This document shows, one piece after another, positions 50,513-60,762 of a stretch of DNA of 64,000 bases. The notes under the pieces are model-generated. The model did no database searches, was not told the origin of the DNA, and saw nothing but the letters and a program-made list of their open reading frames with translations. Where the stretch lies: the NCBI RefSeq assembly GCF_009828925.2, contig NZ_WUTY02000001.1, positions 1,580,492 to 1,644,491 of the forward strand, given 5' to 3'. Both the position numbers and the translations under genes were made by a program. Within the stretch, counting starts at the first letter, position 1; every line of letters begins with the position of its first letter. The DNA comes from Methylicorpusculum oleiharenae (lineage in GTDB: Bacteria > Pseudomonadota > Gammaproteobacteria > Methylococcales > Methylomonadaceae).

Positions 50513-52137
50513 ATCTCGATTTGCGTGTGTTCTGCATTGAGAAGACTCAGGCGAAAGCAGGATTTTCCGCTTTCCGTTTGCCGGTAACTTAAATTGGCCT
50601 GATTGAGTTCGGCCAGTTCTCGCGATATATAGAGGCCAAGGCCCGTTCCGTCAGACGAGGTCGTGAAGAAAGGTTCAAACAAATGCATCTTGTCCCCTGG
50701 CGAAATACCGGCTCCCTGATCGATCACTTCTATTTGCCACATGTCATGATGAATGCCTATTTTTAATGTTATCTTGCCCAATTCAGGGCGTCCATATTTT
50801 AGGGCATTGAGACACAGATTATCCAAAATTTGTTTTAAATGTCCCGGATCAATCAATGCATTGGCTGGTTTTGTTTCAATGGCAATATGAAAAGCATCAC
50901 CCTGGATGCCCTGTTCCAAAACAAAGTTTGCAAGGTAATCGTTAAGCCATTTGGACAGCTCGATTTTTTTGCGCAGCGAGGCGTTTCTTTTCGATAACTG
51001 AAGTATATCTTCTATGATCCGGTTTACCCGTTGGCTGTGCTGTTGGATGATTTCGGTCAAACGTTTGTCAACGGGAGGTAAATCGGGATTTTCCGACAGC
51101 AACTGGCCGGCATGGCTGATAGCGCCGAGAGGGTTACGGATTTCGTGTGCGATACTGGCGGTCAGTTGACCCAGCGAAGCCAGTTTGCTCTGTTGTAGCC
51201 GCTGGTTATATAAAGCGATGTCTTCCAGTATGATCATGTGAAAGGTTTCATGCTGGGTTGGCAACAGCATCAAACGGATCTGAATTTCGGTCTGGTTATC
51301 CATCATAATCAGGGCAAAGTCTTGTTCAGGATCGTCCAGCCAGTGTTCGTAAGCCTGTTTAAGTGATTCAGACAGATCATCCAGATGGTGAGGCATTTGC
51401 GTATGATGCGTGAGCTTTAAGGCGGCGCCGTTGCTCATCTGAATTTGCCGGTTGGTATCCATGATGATGATGCCGGACTGTAAATGCTGGATGATGTATC
51501 GATTGAGTTCTTCAAGGGTATGAATCGTCAGTTGTTGCTGATGGGCAAGCTGAACCGTTTTTTCGGTTCTTTGAGCCAGGATATAGGACAGTAAGGCGAT
51601 GGTAAAAAATGAAGCGCCCAACATCCCTGCATAGGTATAGGAACTGGTTTCGGTAAAATGGGTTTGAACGGAATAAACCTGTTCTGCCAGCACGGCAAGA
51701 CTGGCTATGGCGGCAAACAACATGGCGCAACGTCCGCCGATCAACAGTCCTCCGGATGCAATCGAGACAGCCAGCAGAACGCCCACGCCGCTGCTGATAC
51801 CTCCGCAGGCATGCATGATCAGGGTTAACAGCACTATGTCAGTGAAAATTAAGATTTGCGCCTGAGCTGAGTATGCCGTCAGCCGCCTGAAAACGCAGAT
51901 ACCTGAGCCAACGGTGATAAACAGATAACAGAGACTGCTGTAGACAAACAATAATTGATCATGGGAGCCGAGTATGGAAGGTCCGACCCGGCTGTAAAAC
52001 AGCATAATGAATACGCCGCCCAGAACAAAGCGATACACGAGATAAACTTTTAACAGTAGCCAGGCTTGCTGACTGGGTATGCCGTAGTTTTTTGAAAAAG
52101 GGCAGGGATAAATATTTTCTTGCGTATTTTCAGACAT
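50509..52137 (-). CDS. pilS: Sensor histidine kinase PilS
   Basis: A 542-residue kinase with about six membrane helices (40-195), a PAS-like segment (about 210-310; SGIIIMDTNRQIQMSNGAAL), HisKA (SIAHEIRNPLGAISHAGQLL with the phospho-His) and HATPase (LDNLCLNALKYGRPELGKIT, VIDQGAGI, DGTGLGLYISRELAELN). In Pseudomonas PilS senses pilin in the membrane and controls PilR. The membrane region plus the overlapping PilR gene make the assignment good. Confidence 0.92.
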   Translation of the reverse strand: MSENTQENIYPCPFSKNYGIPSQQAWLLLKVYLVYRFVLGGVFIMLFYSRVGPSILGSHDQLLFVYSSLCYLFITVGSGICVFRRLTAYSAQAQILIFTDIVLLTLIMHACGGISSGVGVLLAVSIASGGLLIGGRCAMLFAAIASLAVLAEQVYSVQTHFTETSSYTYAGMLGASFFTIALLSYILAQRTEKTVQLAHQQQLTIHTLEELNRYIIQHLQSGIIIMDTNRQIQMSNGAALKLTHHTQMPHHLDDLSESLKQAYEHWLDDPEQDFALIMMDNQTEIQIRLMLLPTQHETFHMIILEDIALYNQRLQQSKLASLGQLTASIAHEIRNPLGAISHAGQLLSENPDLPPVDKRLTEIIQQHSQRVNRIIEDILQLSKRNASLRKKIELSKWLNDYLANFVLEQGIQGDAFHIAIETKPANALIDPGHLKQILDNLCLNALKYGRPELGKITLKIGIHHDMWQIEVIDQGAGISPGDKMHLFEPFFTTSSDGTGLGLYISRELAELNQANLSYRQTESGKSCFRLSLLNAEHTQIEI

Positions 52138-52513
52138 AAACTTTATAAAACATGGCGTTTTGCCGCGACTTGGTTAAAATAACGTTCATATTTTTCGAAA
52201 AGAAGCCAGAAGTAGGAGTAACAAATGATAAGCATGACAATTCTGTACTGATCATCAATAGTCAGAACATGCATCCTCCAACGTCCCTTAATATGAAGCG
52301 GCCTTGTTTGATCTTAGCGCTCAAATAGTGAAATCTGTACTGGGTAAATTGAGGTTATTGATTAATCGTATCAATAACCTATTGTTATTGCCTGCTTCTG
52401 CATCTTTAAAAAAGCCAGCCGCTGCTGACGCACAATTGTTTAATCATAGCACCGTTGTTTTAGAATGAGAGACTTCGGGCTATCCAAAGTTTTACCCAAC
52501 CAGGAAATAAACT
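52138..52513. other. Region between pilS and sucC with a perfect palindrome
   Basis: No gene. At 52352-52380 an 11-bp perfect inverted repeat, AGGTTATTGAT / ATCAATAACCT, surrounds a 7-base loop. It is 134 bases before the sucC start. It could be an operator or a terminator; the following ATTGTTATT is a poor U-tract. Confidence 0.45.
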
Positions 52514-53680
52514 ATGAATATTCATGAATATCAAGCCAAACAATTGTTCAAGCTTTACGGTATTGCCGTTCCTGATGGATTGCCGGCCGAATCACCTGTG
52601 CATGCCGAGCAAGTCGCACGGGAACTGGGCGGGAGTGCCTGGGCTGTCAAGGCGCAGGTTCATGCCGGAGGAAGGGGCAAAGCGGGTGGTGTCACGATAG
52701 CCAAAAGCTATGACGATATAGTCGAGTTCAGCCGTAAAATTCTGGGCACTCAGTTGGTGACTAAACAGACCGGACCCGAGGGTCTTCCGGTTGAAATGGT
52801 ATTCGTTGAAAAAACCAGTCAAATTGACAAAGAATTTTACCTCAGTTGTCTGGTCGACAGAGGCAGCGAGCGGGTTATTTTTATTGCATCTTCTGCCGGA
52901 GGCATGGATATAGAAGAGGTGGCGGAAACGTCGCCGGATCAAATCGTGACCTTTGAGGTCAGTCCGGCCGCAGGGCTTCAGCCTTACCAATGCCGCAATG
53001 TAGCTTTTGCGTTCGGGTTTAAAGGGGATCAGCTCAAGAAACTCGAAAAAATCATGTCCGGCATGTACGCGCTGTTACTGGAAAAAGACGCAAATCAAAT
53101 TGAAATCAATCCTCTGGTGACAACCGATACCGGCGACCTGCTGGCATTGGATGCCAAAATCAATTTTGATGACAATGCCCTGGCGGCTCATGCCGATATC
53201 ACGGCGATGCGCGACGCAGGACAGGAAGATGAGAAAGAACATAAGGCTCAACAACATGGGCTCAATTACATCACCCTGGATGGGACTATCGGCTGTATGG
53301 TAAACGGTGCAGGACTGGCCATGGCCACCATGGATCTGGTCAAATTGAAAGGCGGGAAACCGGCCAACTTTCTGGATGTGGGCGGTGGCGCCAGCACTGA
53401 GCGGGTAGCCGAAGCGTTCAAACTTATTTTATCGGACAAAAATGTTAAAGCGGTTTTAGTGAACATTTTTGGCGGCATCGTCAAATGCGACATTATCGCT
53501 GAAGGTATTTTGGCGGCGGTTAAAGAAGTGGGAGTTAACGTGCCGGTTGTCGTCAGGCTGGAAGGCACCAACGCTCCGGCAGGAAGAAAAATACTCAGTG
53601 AATCAGGACTTAATCTAATCGCAGCCGAAGATCTTGCCGTTGCTGCAGAACAAATTGTCGCTTTGGCGGAGGGTGTATGA
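52514..53680 (+). CDS. sucC: Succinyl-CoA synthetase beta subunit
   Basis: A 388-residue ADP-forming beta subunit of the TCA-cycle enzyme making succinate and ATP from succinyl-CoA. It has an N-terminal ATP-grasp domain ([46 protein letters not shown]) and C-terminal ligase domain ([51 protein letters not shown]). The stop overlaps the sucD start by four bases. Confidence 0.97.
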   Translation: MNIHEYQAKQLFKLYGIAVPDGLPAESPVHAEQVARELGGSAWAVKAQVHAGGRGKAGGVTIAKSYDDIVEFSRKILGTQLVTKQTGPEGLPVEMVFVEKTSQIDKEFYLSCLVDRGSERVIFIASSAGGMDIEEVAETSPDQIVTFEVSPAAGLQPYQCRNVAFAFGFKGDQLKKLEKIMSGMYALLLEKDANQIEINPLVTTDTGDLLALDAKINFDDNALAAHADITAMRDAGQEDEKEHKAQQHGLNYITLDGTIGCMVNGAGLAMATMDLVKLKGGKPANFLDVGGGASTERVAEAFKLILSDKNVKAVLVNIFGGIVKCDIIAEGILAAVKEVGVNVPVVVRLEGTNAPAGRKILSESGLNLIAAEDLAVAAEQIVALAEGV

Positions 53681-54546
53681 GCATATTAATCAATAAAGCA
53701 ACAAAAGTTATCTGCCAGGGATTTACCGGTAAGCAAGGAACTTTTCACTCACAGCAGACGCTGGATTATGGGACTCAACTGGTCGGTGGTGTAACGCCGG
53801 GCCGTGGCGGGGACACTCACCTGGGCTTGCCGGTTTTCGACTCCGTTGAGCAAGCGGTGCAAACCACCGGTGCGGAAGCTAGCGTAATTTATGTGCCGCC
53901 TTTTTATGCGGCTGACGCGATTCTTGAAGCCTTTGATGCCGGTATCAAAGTCATTGTCTGTATCACCGAAGGCATACCGATGCTGCATATGTTACGCGTC
54001 AAAGCGGCTATGGCAGGAGCCGACACGGTTTTGATCGGGCCTAATTGTCCAGGTGTCATCACACCCGGCGAATGCAAAATCGGTATTATGCCGGGATTCA
54101 TTCATCAGCCTGGTAAGGTCGGTATTGTTTCGCGTTCCGGAACATTGACTTACGAAGCGGTACATCAAACTACGCGTGAAGGTTTGGGGCAAAGTACCTG
54201 TGTCGGCATAGGCGGCGATCCCATTCATGGTATGAATTTCATTGACGTGATCAGCCGTTTTCAGGCCGATGATGCAACACAGGGTATTGTCATGGTTGGT
54301 GAAATCGGCGGTAGCGAAGAAGAAGATGCGGCCGAGTATATTAAAGCCCATGTCACCAAACCTGTTGTCGGCTATATTGCCGGCCAAACCGCGCCTCCCG
54401 GCAAACGCATGGGTCATGCAGGCGCTATCGTGACCGGCGGCAAAGGCACTGCCGGCGGTAAAATTGCTGCGATGAAAGCAGCCGGTGTCGACGTGGTCAG
54501 TTCGCCAACCGATATTGGTGTGGCAATGAAAAAAGCGTTGGGTTAA
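53677..54546 (+). CDS. sucD: Succinyl-CoA synthetase alpha subunit
   Basis: A 289-residue alpha subunit with the CoA-binding domain ([54 protein letters not shown]) and active-site His in [11 protein letters not shown]. It is complete and coupled to sucC. No other TCA-cycle gene is adjacent. Confidence 0.97.
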   Translation: MSILINKATKVICQGFTGKQGTFHSQQTLDYGTQLVGGVTPGRGGDTHLGLPVFDSVEQAVQTTGAEASVIYVPPFYAADAILEAFDAGIKVIVCITEGIPMLHMLRVKAAMAGADTVLIGPNCPGVITPGECKIGIMPGFIHQPGKVGIVSRSGTLTYEAVHQTTREGLGQSTCVGIGGDPIHGMNFIDVISRFQADDATQGIVMVGEIGGSEEEDAAEYIKAHVTKPVVGYIAGQTAPPGKRMGHAGAIVTGGKGTAGGKIAAMKAAGVDVVSSPTDIGVAMKKALG

Positions 54547-54558
54547 AAACGGTATCTT

Positions 54559-54629
54559 AGTAGTCCGAAAGCAATGAAGCGGAATCCGGGATCGGTTTTA
54601 TTCCCCGGTTCTGCTTCAGGCAGACTACT
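54559..54629. terminator. Large hairpin after sucD
   Basis: The outer arms AGTAGTC and GACTACT enclose GAAGC/GCTTC and TCCGGG/CCCCGG pairings, forming a nearly 70-base cruciform 12 bases after the sucD stop. There is no clear U-tract. It likely acts as a terminator or mRNA-stabilising element. Confidence 0.5.
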
Positions 54630-54738
54630 TGTGTTGCAGGTTAATATAAAAACAGCCTGCAGGTTTCCAAGGCGTCAGTCGCGATCAAGGGATCGCTCTC
54701 ACGAGAGCTTCTGTTTCCAGGGTTAAAAACAATTTTTT

Positions 54739-56364
54739 ATGAGCGCTACGACGACTCTCAAACTAGCTATTGCGCAAACCAATTTTCTGGTTGGTGACAT
54801 CAAGGCCAATACCGCTAAAATCATCCATCAGGCCTTGTATAGCCTCGATCGGCTTGATGCCGATGTCGTGATCTTTCCCGAGTTGTCGGTCACCGGCTAT
54901 CCGCCCGAGGATTTGCTGCTGCGGCCGGATTTTATTGTCATGGCTCAACAGGCGTTAGAAAGGATTGCCGAACAGGTTAGCGGAATCGATGTGGTGGTGG
55001 GTTATCCCGAGCAAGTCGACGGCAAGCTCTACAATACTGCTGTGGTGTGCCGGTCGGGTGAAATAATCGCGCGTTACCGGAAAACCGCACTGCCCAATTA
55101 CGGGGTATTCGACGAGCAGCGTTATTTTTCGGCCGGATCGGATACGGCATTGTTTACTGTAAAAGGCAGAGCATTGGCGTTGACGATTTGTGAAGATGTC
55201 TGGCAGCCTGGGTTGATTGCCAAAAACCGGCAGGCCGGTGCCGATATTATTCTGACTTTGAACGCTTCGCCGTTTCATGCCGGAAAAATTCATCAGCGGG
55301 AGCAGATTGTTTGCGATCAAATCAAAGCGGCCGGAATCCCTCTGGTTTATGTCAATCTGGTGGGCGGGCAGGATGAATTGATTTTTGACGGTGCTTCGTT
55401 CGTGGTTGATAGCGACGGTTCCGTCGTATTTCGCGCAGAAGAATTTCAGGAACAGCTCAGTGTGGTCGAATTTTCCGGCAATAAACCGCTGAGATCGGTT
55501 TGTGCACCGATTTATCAGCCGGTATCGAGTGAATATCAGGCCTTGGTGTTGGGTATTCGCGATTATGTCGCCAAAAATGGTTTTAAAGGCGCGCTGCTGG
55601 GATTGTCTGGTGGTATTGATTCGGCATTGGTGCTTGCTTTAGCCGTGGATGCGCTGGGCGCCGGTCAGGTCGAAGCGGTGTTGATGCCTTCGCGGTACAC
55701 GCACATGATGAGTATTGAGGATGCCGAGCTGGAAGCGCAGGCCTTGGGGGTCAATTATCACGTTATTCCTATAGAACCTGCGGTCACCGCCTTTGCCCAA
55801 ATGCTGGAACATGCCTTCGCCGGTAGCCCCAAAGATACAACCGAAGAAAATATCCAGGCCCGCTGCCGCGGAGTGGTGTTGATGGCGTTGTCGAACAAGC
55901 AAGGCAAATTATTGCTCACAACCGGAAATAAAAGCGAAATGAGCGTCGGGTATGCGACGCTTTACGGCGATATGGCCGGTGGTTTTGCGCCTATCAAGGA
56001 TGTGCCCAAACTATTGGTCTACCAATTGGCTCGCTACCGTAACAGCGTCAGTCCGGTTATACCCGAGCGCGTGTTGATCCGGCCGCCTTCTGCCGAACTG
56101 GCACCCGATCAGGTAGATCAGGATTCCCTGCCGCCTTATGATCAACTGGATGCTATTTTGGAGCGTTATGTGGAGCGGGATCAGTCGGCCGAGGAGATCA
56201 TGGCGGCAGGTTTTGCCAGGGACGATGTCTACCGGGCTATCAGCCTGGTAGACAGAAACGAATACAAACGCCGTCAATCGCCGCCCGGCATCAGGATCAC
56301 TCCCAGGGCATTCGGACGGGATAGGCGTTACCCTATTACGTCGGGATACAAAGGCGTGAGCTAA
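54739..56364 (+). CDS. nadE: Glutamine-dependent NAD synthetase
   Basis: A 541-residue two-domain enzyme for the last step of NAD synthesis. The N-terminal nitrilase-type glutaminase domain (1-265) has Glu in DVVIFPELSVTGYPPEDLLL, Lys in RYRKTALPN and Cys in ALTICEDVWQPG. The C-terminal synthetase domain has the PP-loop LGLSGGIDSALVLALAVDAL and LLTTGNKSEMSVGYATLYGD. Its end overlaps the convergent parA-like gene by four bases. Confidence 0.96.
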   Translation: MSATTTLKLAIAQTNFLVGDIKANTAKIIHQALYSLDRLDADVVIFPELSVTGYPPEDLLLRPDFIVMAQQALERIAEQVSGIDVVVGYPEQVDGKLYNTAVVCRSGEIIARYRKTALPNYGVFDEQRYFSAGSDTALFTVKGRALALTICEDVWQPGLIAKNRQAGADIILTLNASPFHAGKIHQREQIVCDQIKAAGIPLVYVNLVGGQDELIFDGASFVVDSDGSVVFRAEEFQEQLSVVEFSGNKPLRSVCAPIYQPVSSEYQALVLGIRDYVAKNGFKGALLGLSGGIDSALVLALAVDALGAGQVEAVLMPSRYTHMMSIEDAELEAQALGVNYHVIPIEPAVTAFAQMLEHAFAGSPKDTTEENIQARCRGVVLMALSNKQGKLLLTTGNKSEMSVGYATLYGDMAGGFAPIKDVPKLLVYQLARYRNSVSPVIPERVLIRPPSAELAPDQVDQDSLPPYDQLDAILERYVERDQSAEEIMAAGFARDDVYRAISLVDRNEYKRRQSPPGIRITPRAFGRDRRYPITSGYKGVS

Positions 56365-57110
56365 AGGTTCATCAACCGGCTGATTTCCTGCCACAATGCC
56401 TGATAAGCCTGAACCGAGCGGGTGCTGTTTTTACTGAATGCAGCCAAAGGCATGCGCTCGCTGCCCATACGTTCTATATCGCTGGCATAAGGAATATAGG
56501 CGTCCAGCATTTCCGGGTGTTGAACGGGCAGGGTGAGCATGATATCCAGATGCATTTTTTTGCGTTTGTCCACCATCGAAAAAAACGGCATCAGCTTGAG
56601 TTTTTTCAGCTTTTTATCGTGCAAAAAAACTTTCAGCTGTTCCAGTGTGCGCTGCGACAAAGTGGTGGGGATCACCGGTGACAATAACACGTCTGCCGCC
56701 TCGAATATCGCTTCGGACAGCAGCGAGATGGTCGGTGGGCAGTCGAGAAAGATCAGGTCGTAGTCGTGCTTCAAAGGGGCCAGTAATTTCTGTAACCGTT
56801 CGGTGGGCTTCTTTTTACCGTCCAGGATCAGGTCCAGATTACGGAACGAAAAGTCGGCCGGTAGCAAATCCAGTCCTTCAAAATCAGTACCTTTGATCAA
56901 GTCATCCAGATCGAGTTGACCGGCTACCAGGTTTTTGCTGCCGCCTTTGATTTTTGGTTTGATTCTAAAGTAATAACTGCTGGCCCCCTGAGGATCAAGA
57001 TCCCAAACCAGGGTTCGAAAGCCTTGTTTGCTGGCCAGAAATGCCAGATTGACGGCCGTGGAAGTTTTACCGACGCCCCCTTTAATGTTGAATGCCGCAA
57101 TGGTTTTCAT
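56361..57110 (-). CDS. Orphan ParA-family ATPase
   Basis: A 249-residue ParA/MinD-type ATPase. It has the deviant Walker A KGGVGKTSTAVNLAFLA (about 10-26, both Lys present), WDLDPQGASSYYF (switch I), DLIFLDCPPTISLLSEAIFE (Walker B) and IPTTLSQRTLEQL. There is no parB or centromere-like repeat nearby and no N-terminal HTH, so it is not a standard partition ParA. It starts three bases after the CHAD-domain gene on the same strand, so the two form an operon. ParA ATPases of this kind position cargo such as carboxysomes or chemoreceptor arrays on the nucleoid; its cargo here is unknown. Confidence 0.9.
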   Translation of the reverse strand: MKTIAAFNIKGGVGKTSTAVNLAFLASKQGFRTLVWDLDPQGASSYYFRIKPKIKGGSKNLVAGQLDLDDLIKGTDFEGLDLLPADFSFRNLDLILDGKKKPTERLQKLLAPLKHDYDLIFLDCPPTISLLSEAIFEAADVLLSPVIPTTLSQRTLEQLKVFLHDKKLKKLKLMPFFSMVDKRKKMHLDIMLTLPVQHPEMLDAYIPYASDIERMGSERMPLAAFSKNSTRSVQAYQALWQEISRLMNL

Positions 57111-57113
57111 CGA

Positions 57114-58637
57114 TCAAGCCGCTCCGCATTTAAAAAGGGTTTCGAAAATAGTGCGGTTATCCGCTTGATTAAATTCATTAAACCGCCCGTCAAACGCTGA
57201 ACGCGTTTCAACTTTCTGTTTTTCCAAGGCCTCAATCAGCGCACCCATGGCTAAAAGGGTTTGAGGTGAATCAGTTTGACTGTACATTTCTTTGCCCAAT
57301 TCTTTGAGCGTTTGTTGTTGTATTTCTAAATCCTGATAGGTACCCAAAATTTCCTGAAATTCTTTAAGTGAGCGAATCAGTATTTTTAGGGTTGTTTCAG
57401 GATAAAGGCTTTGGAAAAATTCCATCAGGTACCTCAATTTTTTGCAGGTTTTTCTTAATTCATGCAATTCTGAGGGTCTGGCGTCTTCTTTAATGGCACA
57501 GGCTTGTTTAATTACTTTTTTGTAGATGACCCAGATTCGTTGATCGGCCAGGGCTTTAACAGGGAGCAAGGCCTGTGTTTCATCAGGCTTTTTAATAGCC
57601 GCTGATCGTATGAAATCCTCCCATTCAATCAACGGGGCGTAATAATCGATGGACTTCAGTTTATCGCTCAGTCCGGCATGGACAGCTCGTTTTTTTTGCA
57701 CCAGAAAATTATACAGCGGATCTAAATCAGCTTTCATGGCGTCCGGCAGATAGTTTTTAAAGGTATCAAAATGAAGCAGATAAATGTCCAAATCTCGCGG
57801 TTCACTGGTTATTTGCCCTAACCAGGAGAAATAGCGGGAGAAACGTTTGGTCTGGGCGACCGGTAAAACCTGTTTAAGCTGGGTCAGTCCTGTTCGGGTT
57901 CGTCTGACGGCAACCCTGAAGTCATGCAGGAATTCGCTGTCAAAATCGGCAATCACGCCTTGTTCATTGAGTTTGAGCGTCTTCAATAAATGGCTGTAAA
58001 TATATTTGACGGCGATGTCGGCACGCATGTCCGAGGCCAGTTTGATATTTAATTTGGAGGAATAATCCTTGGGCTTTCGACCTTGTGTTTTCAGCGCGTC
58101 AACTAAAACAGGCTCTTGCGTCGGCATCAAACCCAGGTTAGATAAGAGCTTTGACATGCGTTTCAACGCTTTATCGTAGCCTTTGACGGGGTCAAGAATG
58201 ACCCGGGATTGAATCGGATCATAATGTTCAAGAGTCATTTTCAGAACGGTTTTGGCATCACTGTTATGAATATGCAGCTGATAATGGGTATAGTCCAATG
58301 TTGTGATTTGCATTAGAGCGCGCATATCCAGTAAAGGGCGCAATAACTCACGAAGTTCAGCTTGAATGAAATCATCTGCAAAGGAAGGCACTTGATCAGC
58401 TTGAACTGATTGAACGATCTTGTCTGAATCCGCTTCTTTAATAAAAAGCGTCGACAAAAGGCGGGACTGATCATATTCGCAGATCAGATTTTTTCTGTAT
58501 AAACGCCAGTCGAAACTGTCATAAAACGTTTTTAGGGCAAAATGTTGCGAGACCAGTTCTATGACGGTCTGTTTTTCAAGTTCCAGCAGCAATTTATCGA
58601 TGCTCAGATGACCTGGTAATTTAAAATGTAAAGGCAT
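57114..58637 (-). CDS. CHAD-domain protein with degenerate CYTH-like N-terminus
   Basis: A 507-residue protein. The C-terminal half is a CHAD domain: conserved basic helices FLHDFRVAVRRTRTGLTQLK (about 235-255) and LHELRKTCKKLRYLMEFFQS (about 385-405). CHAD domains bind polyphosphate through such Arg/Lys/His helices and locate to polyphosphate granules. The first 200 residues resemble a CYTH/triphosphatase fold (FYDSFDWRLYRKNLICEYDQ) but lack an evident ExExK start, so catalysis is doubtful. It is the first gene of an operon with an orphan ParA ATPase and lies near pstSCA. Confidence 0.88.
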   Translation of the reverse strand: MPLHFKLPGHLSIDKLLLELEKQTVIELVSQHFALKTFYDSFDWRLYRKNLICEYDQSRLLSTLFIKEADSDKIVQSVQADQVPSFADDFIQAELRELLRPLLDMRALMQITTLDYTHYQLHIHNSDAKTVLKMTLEHYDPIQSRVILDPVKGYDKALKRMSKLLSNLGLMPTQEPVLVDALKTQGRKPKDYSSKLNIKLASDMRADIAVKYIYSHLLKTLKLNEQGVIADFDSEFLHDFRVAVRRTRTGLTQLKQVLPVAQTKRFSRYFSWLGQITSEPRDLDIYLLHFDTFKNYLPDAMKADLDPLYNFLVQKKRAVHAGLSDKLKSIDYYAPLIEWEDFIRSAAIKKPDETQALLPVKALADQRIWVIYKKVIKQACAIKEDARPSELHELRKTCKKLRYLMEFFQSLYPETTLKILIRSLKEFQEILGTYQDLEIQQQTLKELGKEMYSQTDSPQTLLAMGALIEALEKQKVETRSAFDGRFNEFNQADNRTIFETLFKCGAA

Positions 58638-58969
58638 GATAAGTGTGTTTAATGACTAAAAATAAACGTTTTGTAGGTTGTACCAAAACGGTTAATGTCA
58701 TAAATTTGTGATTTTAGCAAGCTAATATTAAAAAACCATGACAAAGGGCCGGGTGTTTCTGTGTTACTTAGATGCATCCATTTTTTTAATCAAATGGGTA
58801 GGTATCTGCTCACCCCCTCCAATTTTAGTGGGTGTAGGTGGTTGATTGAAAAGGATTCTGCAACAGGAATGTTGTAGAGAGCTACAGGGACGTATTGATG
58901 CGTCCTTTGAAATCAAGCACCTACACCCTTAATTCAAAGTGGGTGAGTAGTTACATGGGTAGCCGGATA
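58638..58969. other. Divergent gap between the CHAD gene and sixA
   Basis: No gene. It carries the 58809-58947 inverted repeat (listed separately), which ends 22 bases before the sixA start. Confidence 0.45.
58809..58947. repeat. 139-bp inverted-repeat element
   Basis: The left arm begins CTCACCC (58809-58815) and includes GGGTGTAGGTG (58830-58840). The right arm is CACCTACACCC (58918-58928) and GGGTGAG (58941-58947), so both blocks pair exactly with similar spacing. A small inner hairpin GGACG-TATTGATG-CGTCC lies at 58888-58905. It resembles a MITE. Confidence 0.7.
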
Positions 58970-59494
58970 ATGCAAAGAGAGTTATTGATATTAAGACATG
59001 CCAAGTCGGATTGGGGAATAGAAACGGATGATTTTAACCGTCCGTTGAAGAAAAAAGGCAAAAAAGCCGCGCTGCGAATGGGCTTATGGTTGAAGCAGGA
59101 AGATCTTATTCCCGATTGTATCATCACCTCACCCGCCGTCCGGGCGCTGAAAACGGCAGAATGGGTTTGTGAGGCCATGGCTATAGACAGGCGCTCAGTC
59201 ATTAAAGATCCCCGGGTTTACGATGCCGAAGTGAATTCATTGTTGCATGTCCTGGCCGAACATTCGAAGGATTACCGAAGGGTTTTATTAGTCGGGCATA
59301 ATCCTGATTTGGAAGCGCTGTTAACCTATCTCGCTGACAAGGTAGACGTGCCGCCGGACGGAAAATTATTCGCAACTGCCACACTGGCAAGGCTCCAGAT
59401 GCCGAACGATTGGACTCAGTTAACCCGCTCATCTGCAAAGTTATTGTTACTTGTTCGAGCAGCTGATTTACGGTCTGAAGAGGATCCGGATTAA
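58970..59494 (+). CDS. sixA: SixA-type phosphohistidine phosphatase
   Basis: A 174-residue histidine phosphatase. The RHG-type motif is LLILRHAKSDWG (catalytic His), followed by SPAVRALKTAEWV and the second catalytic His in VLLVGHNPDLEALL. SixA removes phosphate from phosphohistidine, for example on phosphotransfer proteins. I use ATG 58970 (MQRELLILRHAKSD); a longer frame to 58895 would extend into the inverted repeat. Family members often neighbour CHAD or triphosphatase genes, as here. Confidence 0.88.
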   Translation: MQRELLILRHAKSDWGIETDDFNRPLKKKGKKAALRMGLWLKQEDLIPDCIITSPAVRALKTAEWVCEAMAIDRRSVIKDPRVYDAEVNSLLHVLAEHSKDYRRVLLVGHNPDLEALLTYLADKVDVPPDGKLFATATLARLQMPNDWTQLTRSSAKLLLLVRAADLRSEEDPD

Positions 59495-59618
59495 AGTCTG
59501 ACTTGGCCAGTAGGAGCTATAAGGGCATGAAGAGTGCAATATTGCAAGACTTTGTGGGGCTTTTGAGGCTTATAATCGTGGTTTGCTTTTAAATGTGTAT
59601 TGGATAAGAGGGCGGCGG

Positions 59619-60605
59619 ATGAAATTCGACAAATTCAGACAGGTCAGCGGATTTTTTTTAGCCATGCTGGCTGCTCAGGCCAACGCTCTTCCGGTTATTG
59701 ATCCCGGTATACCCGAGTATCAGCGAGTTGGCGGAATTTCCGGAAATCTTTCCAGCGTGGGTTCTGATACGCTGGGTAGCTTGATGGCACTTTGGGCGGA
59801 GGAATTCAGGCGGGTTTATCCCAATGTCAATATCCAGTTTCAATCGCTGGGTTCTTCCAGTGCTTCGCCTGCGTTGTCGGAAGGAACCGCTAATTTGGGG
59901 CCCATGAGCCGCAAAATGAAGGACAAAGAGCTGGAAGCTTTTGAAAAAAAATTCGGTTACAATCCGCTGGCAGTGCCAGTAGCTATCGATGCCTTGGCTA
60001 TATTTGTCAATAAAGATAATCCAGTTAGAGCGTTAACACTTCCCCAGGTCGATGCGATGATGTCTTCAACCCGAAGATGTGGTCATTCCTCCGATATCAT
60101 CCGATGGGGTCAGGTGGGGCTTGATGGAATCTGGCGGGGAAGATCGATACAGCTTTATGGGCGAAACTCAGTATCCGGAACTTATGGGTATTTTAAAGCG
60201 CAGGTCTTGTGTGACGGTGATTTCAAAAATAATGTCAATGAGCTTACGGGCTCAGCATCTGTCGTACAAGCCATTTCTGTTTCTTTAAACAGCATTGGCT
60301 ATTCAGGGATTGGCTATGCAACATCGGGAGTAAAAAGTGTAGCTTTGGCAATTAAGCCCGGCATGAACTATGTTGAGGCCACGCCCGCTAATGCCGTTAA
60401 CGGAACCTACCCTCTGTCTCGCTATTTGTATATTTATGTGAACAAGCACCCCAATAAACCGCTGGCGCCTATTGAACTTGAATTTTTGAAATTAGTATTA
60501 TCCAGACGCGGGCAGGAGATGGTGATCAAGGACGGTTACATTCCTTTGCCTAAAGAGATGATAGAAAAGGTTTTTAATTCTCTTGAGTCAGGTGATAAGA
60601 GCTGA
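59619..60605 (+). CDS. pstS: Phosphate ABC transporter substrate-binding protein
   Basis: A 328-residue PstS-like protein. ATG 59619 follows GGGCGGCGG. A signal peptide ([12 protein letters not shown]) is cleaved around residue 24. The binding domain has [40 protein letters not shown] and [13 protein letters not shown], the Ser/Thr/Asp-rich phosphate-binding loops of the family. It delivers phosphate to PstCAB in the periplasm. No clear Pho box is seen upstream. Confidence 0.92.
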   Translation: MKFDKFRQVSGFFLAMLAAQANALPVIDPGIPEYQRVGGISGNLSSVGSDTLGSLMALWAEEFRRVYPNVNIQFQSLGSSSASPALSEGTANLGPMSRKMKDKELEAFEKKFGYNPLAVPVAIDALAIFVNKDNPVRALTLPQVDAMMSSTRRCGHSSDIIRWGQVGLDGIWRGRSIQLYGRNSVSGTYGYFKAQVLCDGDFKNNVNELTGSASVVQAISVSLNSIGYSGIGYATSGVKSVALAIKPGMNYVEATPANAVNGTYPLSRYLYIYVNKHPNKPLAPIELEFLKLVLSRRGQEMVIKDGYIPLPKEMIEKVFNSLESGDKS

Positions 60606-60762
60606 TCCTGTTTTTACCCGGCAAAAAGGCTTATCTGAATCTGTGCTGTATTTTTGCTCAGTCATAACACGCTTTAATACGTGCAGGGTCGCGACACCTC
60701 ATTTCCTTTTTTCATAGGCAGTCTGTTATCAAGATGATCCGGTTGAATTTCTGAGTCTCGGC

